From Lentzea nigeriaca (GTDB taxonomy: Bacteria; Actinomycetota; Actinomycetes; Mycobacteriales; Pseudonocardiaceae), in assembly GCF_016907955.1 (NCBI RefSeq), contig NZ_JAFBCX010000004.1, positions 124,001 to 188,000 on the forward strand: DNA of 64,000 nt. Direction: 5' to 3'. This document shows positions 35,638 through 45,400 of the stretch, piece by piece (positions within the stretch are counted from its first letter, which is position 1; the number at the start of each line of letters is the position of its first letter). The notes beneath the pieces were generated by a model, which saw nothing but the letters and a program-made list of their open reading frames with translations, did not search any database and was not told the origin of the DNA. The translations under genes were made by a program, and so were the position numbers.

Positions 35638-36402
35638 ATGTCCGGCCTGTCCACCGTCGTCAAGGGCACCGGCCCGGCCCTGCTGCTCGTGCACGGCGCG
35701 GGCGGGAGCGTCCAGGCCAACTACGGCCCGATCATCGGGACCCTCACCCAGTACTTCACCGTCATCGCGCCCGATCTGCCCGGCTCCGGCGGCTCGCCGA
35801 AGGCCGCGGCGCCGCTCGACCTGGAGAAACTCGCCGACGACCTGGTCGCCGTCGCGGTGGCGGCCGGGCACGAGTCGTTCTTCGTCTGCGGCTACTCGAT
35901 GGGCTGCGCGGTCGCCGTCACGGCGGCGGTCCGGCATCCCGAGCGCGTGCGCGGCCTGGTGCTGAGCACGCCGTTCACCAAGATCGACGCAGCGACCAGG
36001 GCGAAGATCGACCACTGGAAGTCGTTGCTGGACGGGTCCCGCGAGGTGCTGTCGCGGTTCATCCTTTCGGTGATGTGCAGCAAGGAGTACCTGGCCCGGC
36101 TCACGCCCGCGCAGGCGGAGGGCTTCGCCGAGCTGATCGCGGCGAGCGTGCCGACCGGGTCGCCCTCGCACGTCGACCTGATCCTGAAGATCGACCTGTC
36201 GGGTCTCCTGCCGCGGGTCACGCAGCCGACGCTGGTGATCGGCGCGTCCGGCGACCAACTGCTGTCGCGCCACCTCGGCAAGGAGGTCTCCGACCTCATC
36301 CCCGGTTCGAAGTACACCGAGATCGCGTGCGGGCACGCGATCGCGCTGGAGTCCGCGATGCCGTGGGCGCGGCTGATCACGGACTACCTGACATCGGTGT
36401 AA
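35638..36402 (+). CDS. Alpha/beta hydrolase
   Basis: The 254-residue protein has the alpha/beta hydrolase core: LLVHGAGGS (oxyanion HG), APDLPGSGGS, CGYSMGCAVAV with the nucleophilic serine, Asp in IGASGDQLLS and His in IACGHAIALE. Length and layout suit small esterases or C-C bond hydrolases; the substrate is unknown. It follows the 38-residue peptide gene by 19 bases. Its ribosome-binding site lies in GGGGGTCCCCC right before the ATG, which is self-complementary and could limit translation unless it is coupled to the upstream gene. A hairpin terminator follows. Confidence 0.9.
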   Translation: MSGLSTVVKGTGPALLLVHGAGGSVQANYGPIIGTLTQYFTVIAPDLPGSGGSPKAAAPLDLEKLADDLVAVAVAAGHESFFVCGYSMGCAVAVTAAVRHPERVRGLVLSTPFTKIDAATRAKIDHWKSLLDGSREVLSRFILSVMCSKEYLARLTPAQAEGFAELIAASVPTGSPSHVDLILKIDLSGLLPRVTQPTLVIGASGDQLLSRHLGKEVSDLIPGSKYTEIACGHAIALESAMPWARLITDYLTSV

Positions 36403-36415
36403 TTACGCGGCTGTA

Positions 36416-36442
36416 AGAGTACGCGGGGAGCTTTCGTACTCT
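36416..36442. terminator. Bidirectional hairpin between convergent genes
   Basis: AGAGTACG (36416-36423) and CGTACTCT (36435-36442) form a perfect 8-bp stem with an 11-base loop. It lies between the stops of the alpha/beta hydrolase and recD2 genes, as expected for a shared terminator. There is no U-run. Confidence 0.6.
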
Positions 36443-36471
36443 CTGAGCGCACGGAAGGGCCCCGCGTGCTG

Positions 36472-38634
36472 TCAAACAGTGCGGAGGCGGTGGGCCAGCG
36501 CCGTGTGGCGGCGGCCCGCGCCAACGGTGCGGACGGCTTGGCCGATCGCGCGTTTGCTGCCGACAAGCACGACTAGCTTCTTCGCGCGCGTGACGGCCGT
36601 GTAGAGCAGGTTGCGCTGCAACATCATCCACGCGCTGGTCGTGATCGGGATGACCACGCACGCGTACTCGCTGCCCTGCGAGCGGTGGATGGTCATGGCG
36701 TAGGCGTGGCTGAGCTCGTCCAGTTCGGAGAAGTCGTAGTCGACCTCTTCGTCCTCGTCGGTGCGGATGGTCAGCTTCTGCTCGACCGGGTCCAACGCGA
36801 TGACGACGCCCAGAGTGCCGTTGAAGACGCCGTTCTTGCCCTTGTCGTAGTTGTTGCGGATCTGGGTGACCTTGTCGCCGACCTTGAACACCCTGCCGCC
36901 GAAGCGTTTCTCGGGCAGGTTGTCCCGCGACGGCGTCAGGGCTTCCTGCAGCACGGTGTTCAATGCGCCGGCACCGGCCGGTCCGCGGTGCATCGGCGCG
37001 AGAACCTGGATGTCCTTGCGCGGGTCGAGCCGGAACTTGCGCGGGATGCGGTTCGCCACGACGTCGACGGTCATCGTCGCGGCCTCCTCCGCGTCGTCGG
37101 TGCTGAAGAGGAAGAAGTCCGGAAGTCCTTGCACCAGCGGGTAGTCACCGCTGTTGATGCGGTGGGCGTTCGTGACGACGCCTGACTCCTGGGCCTGGCG
37201 GAAGATGTGCGTGAGCCGGACGTTCGGGATCGGGCTTCCTTGCGCCAGAACGTCTCTGAGCACCTCCCCCGCACCCACCGACGGCAGCTGGTCGACGTCG
37301 CCGACGAGCAGCAGGTGGGCGCCGGGCGGCACGGCCTTCACGAGTTTGTTGGCCAGCAACAGGTCCAGCATCGACGCCTCGTCCACGACGACGAGGTCGG
37401 CGTCCAGCGGGTGGTCGCGGTCGAACGCCGCGTCGCCGCCGGGCTTGAGTTCGAGCAGGCGGTGGACGGTGCGGGCCTCGTGGCCGGTCAGCTCGGTGAG
37501 GCGCTTGGCGGCACGTCCGGTCGGCGCCGCCAGGACGATCTTGGCCTTCTTCGCCTGGGCCAGGCGCACGATCGAGCGGACGGTGAAGCTCTTGCCGCAG
37601 CCAGGGCCACCGGTGAGCACCGCGACCTTCTGCGTCAGCGCGAGCTTGACCGCTTCCGCCTGGTGCTGTTCGAGTTCGGTGCCGAGCCAGGCGAACGCCT
37701 TGTCCCAGTCGACGGTCGCGAAACTCGGCATGCGGTCGTTGTCCGCGTACAGCAGGCGTTTGAGCTGCGATGCCATCGAGATCTCCGCGCGGTGGAACGG
37801 GATCAGGTAGATGGCGATCTCGTCGTCCGGCAGCTCCTCCCGGACGACGCCTTCCTCCTCGACGAGCTCGGCGAGGCAGTCGATGACGAGGCCCGTGTCG
37901 ACCTGGAGGATCTTGATGGCATCCGCGATGAGCGACTGCTCCGGCAGATAGCAGTTGCCGTCGGTGGTGGCCTCGGAGAGCGTGAACTGCAGGCCCGCCT
38001 TGACGCGTTGCGGGCTGTCGTGCGGAATGCCGACCGCCTTGGCGATCACGTCGGCGGTCTTGAAGCCGATGCCCCAGACGTCGTTCGCGAGGCGGTAGGG
38101 CTCTTCCCTCACGACCTCGATGGCCTTGTCCGTGTACTGCTTGTAGATGCGGACGGCGAGGCTCGTCGAGACGCCGACGCCCTGGAGGAAGACCATGACC
38201 TCCTTGATGGCCTTCTGCTCCTCCCACGCCTCCGCGATGAGCTTGGTGCGCTTCGGGCCGAGCTTCGGGACCTCGATGAGGCGCTCCGGCTCGTTCTCGA
38301 TGACGTCCAGCGCGTTGACGCCGAAGTGCGTGACGATCTTGTCCGCGAGCACCGGGCCGATGCCCTTGATCAGGCCGGAACCCAGGTAACGGCGGATGCC
38401 CTGGATGGTCGCGGGCAGGATCGTCGTGTAGTCGTCGACGTGGAACTGCTTGCCGTACTGCGGGTGCGAGCCCCAGCGGCCGCGCATGCGGATGGACTCG
38501 CCCGGCTGGGCACCGAGCAGTGCGCCGACGACCGTGACGAGGTCGCCGCGGCCGGTGTCGACCTTGGCGACGGTGTAGCCGTTGTCCTCGTTGGCGTAGG
38601 TGATCCTCTCCAGGACCGCTTCGAGGACGTTCAT
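36472..38634 (-). CDS. recD2: RecD2-type ATP-dependent DNA helicase
   Basis: The 720-residue protein has the RecD2 layout: an N-terminal OB-like domain (residues 1-80), tandem helix-hairpin-helix motifs (LIKGIGPVLADKIV, VPKLGPKRTKLI) and a superfamily 1B helicase core. Motif I is LTGGPGCGKSFTVRSI, motif II VVVDEASMLD, motif III LVGDVDQLPSVGAG, and the C-terminal motif is AMTIHRSQGSEY followed by LLYTAVTRAKK. It unwinds DNA 5' to 3' and acts in repair without RecB or RecC. TAAGTT on the minus strand ends eight bases before the ATG, suggesting a leaderless message. The promoter region is shared with the divergent response regulator. Confidence 0.94.
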   Translation of the reverse strand: MNVLEAVLERITYANEDNGYTVAKVDTGRGDLVTVVGALLGAQPGESIRMRGRWGSHPQYGKQFHVDDYTTILPATIQGIRRYLGSGLIKGIGPVLADKIVTHFGVNALDVIENEPERLIEVPKLGPKRTKLIAEAWEEQKAIKEVMVFLQGVGVSTSLAVRIYKQYTDKAIEVVREEPYRLANDVWGIGFKTADVIAKAVGIPHDSPQRVKAGLQFTLSEATTDGNCYLPEQSLIADAIKILQVDTGLVIDCLAELVEEEGVVREELPDDEIAIYLIPFHRAEISMASQLKRLLYADNDRMPSFATVDWDKAFAWLGTELEQHQAEAVKLALTQKVAVLTGGPGCGKSFTVRSIVRLAQAKKAKIVLAAPTGRAAKRLTELTGHEARTVHRLLELKPGGDAAFDRDHPLDADLVVVDEASMLDLLLANKLVKAVPPGAHLLLVGDVDQLPSVGAGEVLRDVLAQGSPIPNVRLTHIFRQAQESGVVTNAHRINSGDYPLVQGLPDFFLFSTDDAEEAATMTVDVVANRIPRKFRLDPRKDIQVLAPMHRGPAGAGALNTVLQEALTPSRDNLPEKRFGGRVFKVGDKVTQIRNNYDKGKNGVFNGTLGVVIALDPVEQKLTIRTDEDEEVDYDFSELDELSHAYAMTIHRSQGSEYACVVIPITTSAWMMLQRNLLYTAVTRAKKLVVLVGSKRAIGQAVRTVGAGRRHTALAHRLRTV

Positions 38635-38720
38635 GGCGTGGAACTTACCCTGCGGGTTCTGCACACGATCTTCACAAGTTGTCCCGGCGTCCTCCACGAC
38701 ATGCACATAAAGTCACCGCC

Positions 38721-39410
38721 ATGACAGGTCAGCGCCGGGTGCTCGTCGTGGAGGACGACATCACGATCGCCGAGTCCGTGGCCGTACGGCTGCGGGCGGA
38801 GGGGTTCGTGGTGATGGTCGCCCATGACGGCCCCTCAGGGGTGGCTGCCGCCGCTTCGTTCGTGCCTGACCTGGTCGTTCTGGACGTGATGCTGCCGGGG
38901 TTCGACGGGCTCGAGGTGTGCCGGCGGATCCAGGCGTCGCGTTCGGTGCCGGTGCTGATGCTCACCGCACGAGGGGACGAGACCGATCTGCTGGTCGGTC
39001 TCGCCGTGGGGGCCGACGACTACCTGACGAAGCCGTTCTCGATGCGCGAGCTCGCGGCGCGGGTGCACGTGCTGCTGCGCAGGGTGTCGCGGGCGGCCAC
39101 GTCGCGGTCGCTGGAGCTCGGGGACCTGGTGATCGACCTGGCCGCGCGGCGGGTCTCCCGTTCGGGGGTGGAGGCTCATCTGACGCCGACCGAGTACGAC
39201 CTGCTGGTGTTCCTGGCCGAGCGGCCGTCGGCCGTGCAGGCGCGGGAGCGGTTGCTGGCGGAGGCGTGCGGGTGGCACGAGGGAGCGTCGTCGCGGACGG
39301 TCGACAGCCACGTGAAGGCGCTGCGGCGCAAGCTCGGGGCCGACCTGATCAGGACCGTGCACGGGGTGGGGTACGCGCTGGAGGTTCCCCAGAAGAAGGT
39401 GTCTCAGTGA
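38721..39410 (+). CDS. OmpR family response regulator
   Basis: The 229-residue protein has a receiver domain (VVEDD acidic pair, phospho-acceptor Asp in VVLDVMLPGFDG, Lys in YLTKPFS) and an OmpR/PhoB winged helix (LTPTEYDLLVFLAE, then SRTVDSHVKALRRKL). TAAAGT (38708-38713) lies eight bases before the ATG at 38721. The stop overlaps the GTG start of the kinase gene (GTGA), so the pair is translationally coupled. With the kinase and the DUF4173 protein it forms an apparent operon that may sense the cell envelope. Confidence 0.94.
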   Translation: MTGQRRVLVVEDDITIAESVAVRLRAEGFVVMVAHDGPSGVAAAASFVPDLVVLDVMLPGFDGLEVCRRIQASRSVPVLMLTARGDETDLLVGLAVGADDYLTKPFSMRELAARVHVLLRRVSRAATSRSLELGDLVIDLAARRVSRSGVEAHLTPTEYDLLVFLAERPSAVQARERLLAEACGWHEGASSRTVDSHVKALRRKLGADLIRTVHGVGYALEVPQKKVSQ

Positions 39411-40405
39411 AGACATTGCTGGGCTGGCTCGACATGCTGCCGCGTCCGCTGGACTCGGTGCGGTCGATCAAGCTCAAGCTCGGGATCGTCATCGTGGTGT
39501 CGGGATGCGTGTCGTTCGCGTACTTCCGTTACGTGACGGGGTGGCTGCCACCGCGGACGACGTTGATCGCGCTGGCCCTCGGCCTGCTGACGTCGCAGCT
39601 GCTGGCGCACGGCATGACCTCGCCGCTGCGGGAGATGACCTCCGCGGCGCGGTCGATGGCGTCCGGGGACTACTCGCGCTCGGTCCGGGCGACGTCGTCC
39701 GACGAGGTCGGGCAACTGGCCGAGGCGTTCACGGTGATGGCAGCCGACCTCGCCGCCGCCGACCGGCAGCGGCGTGAGTTGATCGCGAACGTGTCGCACG
39801 AGCTGCGGACGCCGATCTCGGCCCTGCAGGCCGTGCTGGAGAACGTGGTCGACGGGGTGGCTCAGGCCGACGCGGCCACGATGAAGACGGCTTTGGCGCA
39901 GACCGAACGGCTGGGACGGCTCGTCACCGAGCTGCTCGACCTGTCGAAGATCGACGCCGGGGTGCTGTCGCTGAACCGGGAGACCCTGTCGGTGTCCTCG
40001 CTGGTCGCCGACGTGGTGGCCGAGGCTGCCGTGGCGGCACCCACGGCGTCGTTCTCGATCGACGTGCCAGGGGATCTGACGGTGTTCGCCGACGGGGAAC
40101 GGCTGCACCAGGTGCTGGTGAACCTCGTGGACAACGCTGCCAGGCACGGACCCACCGAGGGGTTGGTGTCCGTGTCGGGGTCGTCGTGCGCGGGTTCGGT
40201 GGTGCTGGAGGTTCGGGACGAGGGGCCGGGGATCGCTCCGGAAGACCGGTCGCGGATCTTCGAGAGGTTCACCCGAGGGGAGAGGGCGGGCGGTGGTGGG
40301 ACCGGGCTCGGTCTCGCCATCGCCCGGTGGGTGGTGGACCTGCACGGCGGGACGATCGCCGTGGTGGATCCCGGGTCTTGCATCCGGGTGACTTTGCCTC
40401 GCTGA
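39407..40405 (+). CDS. Sensor histidine kinase
   Basis: The 332-residue kinase has two membrane helices (residues about 22-70) separated by only a few residues outside, so it probably senses within the membrane. A HAMP domain follows (SPLREMTSAARSMASGDYS), then the dimerisation box ANVSHELRTPISALQ with the phospho-accepting His. The ATPase has N in VNLVDNAARHG and G boxes VRDEGPGIAPED and GGTGLGLAIARW. The GTG start overlaps the response regulator stop. The 71-bp gap to the DUF4173 gene suggests co-transcription. Confidence 0.94.
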   Translation: MKTLLGWLDMLPRPLDSVRSIKLKLGIVIVVSGCVSFAYFRYVTGWLPPRTTLIALALGLLTSQLLAHGMTSPLREMTSAARSMASGDYSRSVRATSSDEVGQLAEAFTVMAADLAAADRQRRELIANVSHELRTPISALQAVLENVVDGVAQADAATMKTALAQTERLGRLVTELLDLSKIDAGVLSLNRETLSVSSLVADVVAEAAVAAPTASFSIDVPGDLTVFADGERLHQVLVNLVDNAARHGPTEGLVSVSGSSCAGSVVLEVRDEGPGIAPEDRSRIFERFTRGERAGGGGTGLGLAIARWVVDLHGGTIAVVDPGSCIRVTLPR

Positions 40406-40476
40406 CTTTCTTGTTCGCACCGCCGAGGTGGTGTGACGGTGAAGCACGCCCATTTTCGGGCTTGGGAGAGAGAGAC

Positions 40477-42411
40477 ATGACTGACTCGACGGAATCGCCA
40501 TCGGCCGGCTCGTCTGGTGCGGACGGGGCTGCTGCTCGGCGGCGGTATCGGAACTTCCGGAAGGTGGGGTATCGGCCCGTTGCCGGATCCGGAGAGCCGG
40601 ACTCGGCTGAGAACGACGAGGAACTTGCGGAGGTCGAGGGCGCGGAGCGCGCCGAGGACGATGGCGCCGCCGAGGGTGCCGAGATCGACGGCTCGAAGCG
40701 CGCCGAGCACGAAGGCGCGGCGGCCACGGAGAGCGTTGAGGGCGGGCGCGCGGAGGCAATCGAGGGCGGCGAGAGCGGACGCGCGGAGGCAATCGAGGGT
40801 GCTGCGGCAGGCTCGCGCAGGGGTACCCCCGAGCCGGGAACCCCTACAACTCAACCTACTCAGGGGGACCGACAAGATCAGCCGGCTCAGGTCGCCACCG
40901 CCACCCTGCCTCCGCCCTCACCCTGGCAGGGCCCGCCCCGCTACCCCACCGCCGGCCCGATGGTCGTTCCGACGCCGGCCCCGCTCCTGCCCTGGTGGAC
41001 CCCACCTGCGACGCCCGCGTCCAGCAAGGTCCTCGTCGCGGGCCTCGTCGCAGGCCTGGGCGCCGCAGTCCTCGCCCCGCCGAACAACGGCATCGGCTGG
41101 TTCCTCGCGGGTCTGTTCGGCGTCGGCGCGGTCCTGTTCTACGCGGGCAAGCCGTCGATCGAGCGCGCGCTCTGGCTGGCGGGCGCGCTGGCGTTCCTGG
41201 CGATGGGCTTCCTCCGCGCGGCTGAGTGGATCTTCCCGCTGTGCGTGCTCGCGTCGATGATGTGCGGTTCGATCGCCATGGCGGGCGGCAGGACGGTTCG
41301 CGGGCTCGTCTTCGGTGCGCTCGGGGTCGGGCTCGGCGGGCTGCGGTCGCTGCCGTGGGTCGCGAAGGGGCTCAGCAAGCGCGGGCCGGTCGGCATCAGG
41401 CCGCTCATCTCCGTCGGCGTGGCAGTGGCGTTGCTGCTGATCTTCGGATCGCTGCTCGCCGGGGCCGACCGGGCGTTCGGGAAGTTCCTCGAGAGTCTGG
41501 TGCCGGACCTCGAGATCGACGGGTTCGTGCGGTCGGCGTTCTTCGGCGGTGTCGCGGCGTTCGGTGCGCTGGGTGCTTGTTACCTCGTGGCGGCGCCTCC
41601 GAAGATCAACGAGGACGCGGCGGGCAAGCCGGGGTCGTTGCGGGTCAAGGACTACGCGCTGCCCGTGGGTGTGCTCGTGTTGTTGTTCGCCGGGTTCGTG
41701 GGCACGCAGCTCGCGGTGCTGTTCGGTGGCGAGAAGTACGTGATGGAGACGGCGGGCGTGACGTTCGCCGAGTACGCGAGGTCCGGGTTCTGGCAGCTGC
41801 TGTGGGTTTCGATCCTGACGCTCGGAGTCATCGCCGGTGTGGCGCGGTTCGCGGCGAAGAAGACGGCGCAGGAGCAGTTGTGGCTGCGGATTCTGCTCGG
41901 GTCGCTCGCCGTGCTGACGCTCGTGATCGTGGCGAGTGCGTTGAGCCGTATGTGGTTCTACCAGCAGGCGTACGGGTGGACGGTGCTGCGGTTGCTCGTC
42001 TCGTCGTGCGAGATCTGGCTCGCGGTCGTCTACCTGATGGTGATCGGGAGCGGGATCACGTTGCGCGCCGACTGGTTGCCGAAGGCGATCGTCGGGACGG
42101 GCACGGCGTTCTTCCTCGCGGTCCTGGTGATGAACCCCGAGCAGGTGGTGGCCGACTACAACGTCAGCCGGTTCGAGGCGACGCGGAAGATCGACGCGGT
42201 CTACCTGTCGCGGTTGTCGGAGGACGCGGTGCCCGCCCTCGTCAGGTTGCCGGAGCCGCAACGCTCGTGTTCCTTGCGGTGGTTGAAGGATCGCCACGTC
42301 GAGCAGGACTGGCGGGAGTGGAACCTCGCGCGGCACAACGCTCACAAGTCACTCGAAAGTGTTGCGGTGACTGACGTCACCTGTGAGTCGACCTACTCCG
42401 GAGAGCGGTAG
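40477..42411 (+). CDS. DUF4173 membrane protein with acidic repeat-rich N-terminus
   Basis: The 644-residue protein begins with about 150 disordered residues rich in Glu, Ala and Gly. A near-exact 33-bp repeat there encodes RAEAIEGG twice. A Pro-rich stretch follows, then ten or so membrane helices. The helical part fits DUF4173/DUF4153-type proteins (YALPVGVLVLLFAGFVGTQL, then RLLVSSCEIWLAVVYLMVIG). A soluble C-terminal tail contains YLSRLSEDAVPALVRLPEP. GGGAGAG before the ATG at 40477 sets the start. It follows a two-component system and may be its target or accessory sensor. The function of the family is unknown. Confidence 0.85.
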   Translation: MTDSTESPSAGSSGADGAAARRRYRNFRKVGYRPVAGSGEPDSAENDEELAEVEGAERAEDDGAAEGAEIDGSKRAEHEGAAATESVEGGRAEAIEGGESGRAEAIEGAAAGSRRGTPEPGTPTTQPTQGDRQDQPAQVATATLPPPSPWQGPPRYPTAGPMVVPTPAPLLPWWTPPATPASSKVLVAGLVAGLGAAVLAPPNNGIGWFLAGLFGVGAVLFYAGKPSIERALWLAGALAFLAMGFLRAAEWIFPLCVLASMMCGSIAMAGGRTVRGLVFGALGVGLGGLRSLPWVAKGLSKRGPVGIRPLISVGVAVALLLIFGSLLAGADRAFGKFLESLVPDLEIDGFVRSAFFGGVAAFGALGACYLVAAPPKINEDAAGKPGSLRVKDYALPVGVLVLLFAGFVGTQLAVLFGGEKYVMETAGVTFAEYARSGFWQLLWVSILTLGVIAGVARFAAKKTAQEQLWLRILLGSLAVLTLVIVASALSRMWFYQQAYGWTVLRLLVSSCEIWLAVVYLMVIGSGITLRADWLPKAIVGTGTAFFLAVLVMNPEQVVADYNVSRFEATRKIDAVYLSRLSEDAVPALVRLPEPQRSCSLRWLKDRHVEQDWREWNLARHNAHKSLESVAVTDVTCESTYSGER

Positions 42412-42475
42412 TTCGTTAACTGCCGGTAAAGTTGCTGGTCCACAAGCTGTCGAGAGGGTGAGAAGTGACGCTGTC

Positions 42476-45400
42476 GTGACCATTGCGGCCGAACCCGTTG
42501 TTCTTCGATCGATGTTCACGGCAGGCGAGGCGCCCACCCCGCGCACGCTCCTGGACATCCTGCGCACGAGTGCCGAACAGCACCCGGACGCGCCGGCCGT
42601 CGACGACGGCACCACCGCGCTCACGTACCGCGCGCTCATCTCGGAAGTACTGGAACTGAAGGAAAAGCTCGCCGCCGAAGGCGTCGGGGTCGGCGACCGG
42701 GTCGGCATTCGCGTGCCGTCCGGAACCGTCGACCTCTACGTCTCGATCCTGGCGACCCTCGCGGCTGGCGCGGCCTACGTGCCCGTCGACTTCGAGGACC
42801 CGGACGAGCGAGCGGAGCTCGTGTTCGGCGAAGCGGGCGTGTCCGCCGTGCTCGGCGAAGGCCGATCCCTGGTGCTGCACGGCACTCCGCTCGGCATGCC
42901 GGGTGAGCCTGGTCTCGACAACGACGCCTGGATCATCTTCACGTCCGGCTCCACCGGCAAGCCCAAGGGCGTCGCCGTGACGCACCGTTCGGCTGCTGCT
43001 TTCGTGGACGCCGAGGCGCGCCTGTTCCTGCAGGACGAGCCGATCGGCCCCGAAGATCGCGTGCTGGCGGGACTTTCCGTCGCGTTCGACGCCTCCTGCG
43101 AGGAGATGTGGCTCGCGTGGCGTCACGGCGCCTGCCTGGTGCCCGCGCCGCGGTCGCTGGTGCGCACCGGCATGGACCTCGGCCCGTGGCTGGTCGAGCA
43201 GGAGATCACGATCGTCTCCACGGTCCCGACGCTCGCCGCGCTCTGGCCGGTCGAGGCACTGGACGACGTCCGGCTGCTGATCTTCGGCGGCGAAGCGTGC
43301 CCGCCGGAGCTGGCCGAGCGCCTCGCCGTCGACGGTCGCGAGGTCTGGAACACCTACGGCCCGACGGAAGCGACGGTCGTCGCCTGCGCCGCGCGGATGA
43401 CCGGCTCCGGTCCCGTGCGCATCGGACTGCCGTTGGACGGCTGGGAACTCGTCGTCGTCGACGCGTCCGGTGAGGTCGTGCCGATGGGCGAGGCGGGCGA
43501 GCTCGTGATCGGCGGCGTCGGCCTGGCGCGCTACCTCGATCTCGCGAAGGACACCGAGAAGTACGCGCCGCTGCCCTCCGTGGGCTGGGACCGCGCGTAC
43601 CGCAGCGGCGACATGGTCCGCGCCGAGCCGGAAGGCCTCGTCTTCCTCGGCCGCGCGGACGAGCAGATCAAGCTCGGCGGGCGGCGCATCGAGCTGGGCG
43701 AGGTCGACGCGGCTTTGCTGGCGCTGCCCGGTGTCGCGGGTGCCGCTGCCGCCGTGCGCACCACGCGTGGCGGCAACCAGATCCTCGTCGGCTACGTCGT
43801 GGTCGACGGTGAGTTCGAACAGGCAGCGGCCGTCGAGCAGCTGCGGGCCGAACTCCCCGCCGCACTGGTGCCGTTGATCGCCGTGGTCGACACGCTGCCG
43901 ACGCGCACGTCCGGCAAGGTCGACAGGGCTGCCCTGCCGTGGCCACTGGAGTCGCTCGACACCGCGGGTGCCGTGTTCTCCGGCCTCGAAGGCTGGCTGG
44001 CCGAGCAGTGGGCGGCCGTGCTGGGTTCGGGCCCGGCCTCCGAGGACGCCGACTTCTTCGCGTCCGGCGGCAGCTCGCTGTCCGCGGCGCAGCTCGTCTC
44101 GCTCGTGCGCACGCGCTACCCGAGCACGTCCGTCTCGGACATCTACCAGAACACGACGCTGCACAAGCTCGCGCGCCGCCTGGAGTCGTACGGCTCGACG
44201 GCGGAGGTGCGCGAGGTCGCCCCGACGCCGCGCTGGACGGGTGTTCTGCAGACGTTGCTGATGATCCCGCTGCTGACCATCTCCGGCGCGCGGTGGGTCG
44301 TCGCGCTGACGGCCCTGTCGAACGTGCTGGGCTGGACTTCAGTCTCCTGGTGGTGGGTCGTCGCCGGGTGGGCGGTGTTCATCTCGCCGCTGGGCAGGCT
44401 CGCGATCTCCGCCGGTGGCGCACGGCTGCTGCTGCGCGGCGTGAAGCCGGGCGAGCACCCGCGCGGCGGGTCCGTCCACATGCGACTGTGGACCGCCGAG
44501 ATGCTGGCGCAGATGTCGCGCGCCACCGAGCTTTCCGGCTCGTGGGTGACGCACTACGCGCGGGCGTTGGGCGCGAAGATCGGCCCCGGCGTCGACCTGC
44601 ACTCGCTGCCCCCGGTCACCGGCATGCTGAAGGTGGGCCGAGGTGCCGCGATCGAGCCCGAGGTGGACCTCTCCGGCTGGTGGCTGGACGGCGACCGCCT
44701 GGTGCTGGGCCGCATCCGCATCGGGGCGGGCGCCACGGTCGGCGCCCGCAGCACGCTGTTCCCCGGTGCCCGCATCGGCAAGCGCGCCGAGGTCGCTCCG
44801 GGCTCCGGTGTCGTCGGATCCGTGCCGACCGGCCAGCGCTGGGCCGGCGTACCCGCGATCCGCGAGGGCAAGGCGGCGCGTTCGTTCCCGTCCCGCCGTC
44901 CTTCGCGCTCGCACTTCTGGAGCTTCATGTACGGCGTGTCGTCCGGCCTGCTGGGCGCGCTGCCGTTGCTGGCCGGCGCTCCCGCCGTGCTGTACGTGCT
45001 GCGCCGGCCGGTGTCGCTGACGTCGGCGCTGTGGGACGTCCCGGTCGCCTCCGCGATCTGGTTCGGCTCCTACGCGTTGCTGGTGCTGTTCTTCGTGCGA
45101 CTGCTGGGCATCGGCATGCGCGAGGGCCACTACCCCGTGCACAGCCGCGTGGCCTGGCAGGCCTGGACCACCGAGCGCCTGATGAACAACGCCCGCTCGG
45201 CCCTGTTCCCGCTGTACGCCTCGCTGTTCACGCCGGTGTGGCTGCGCCTGCTGGGCATGAAGGTGGGCCGCCGCGTCGAAGCGTCCACTGTGGTCGCTCT
45301 GCCGCGCATGACCCGCGTGGGCGACGGCGCTTTCCTGGCCGACGACACGATGGTCGCCTCCTACGAGCTCGGTGGCGGCTGGTTGCGCATCGCTACGGCC

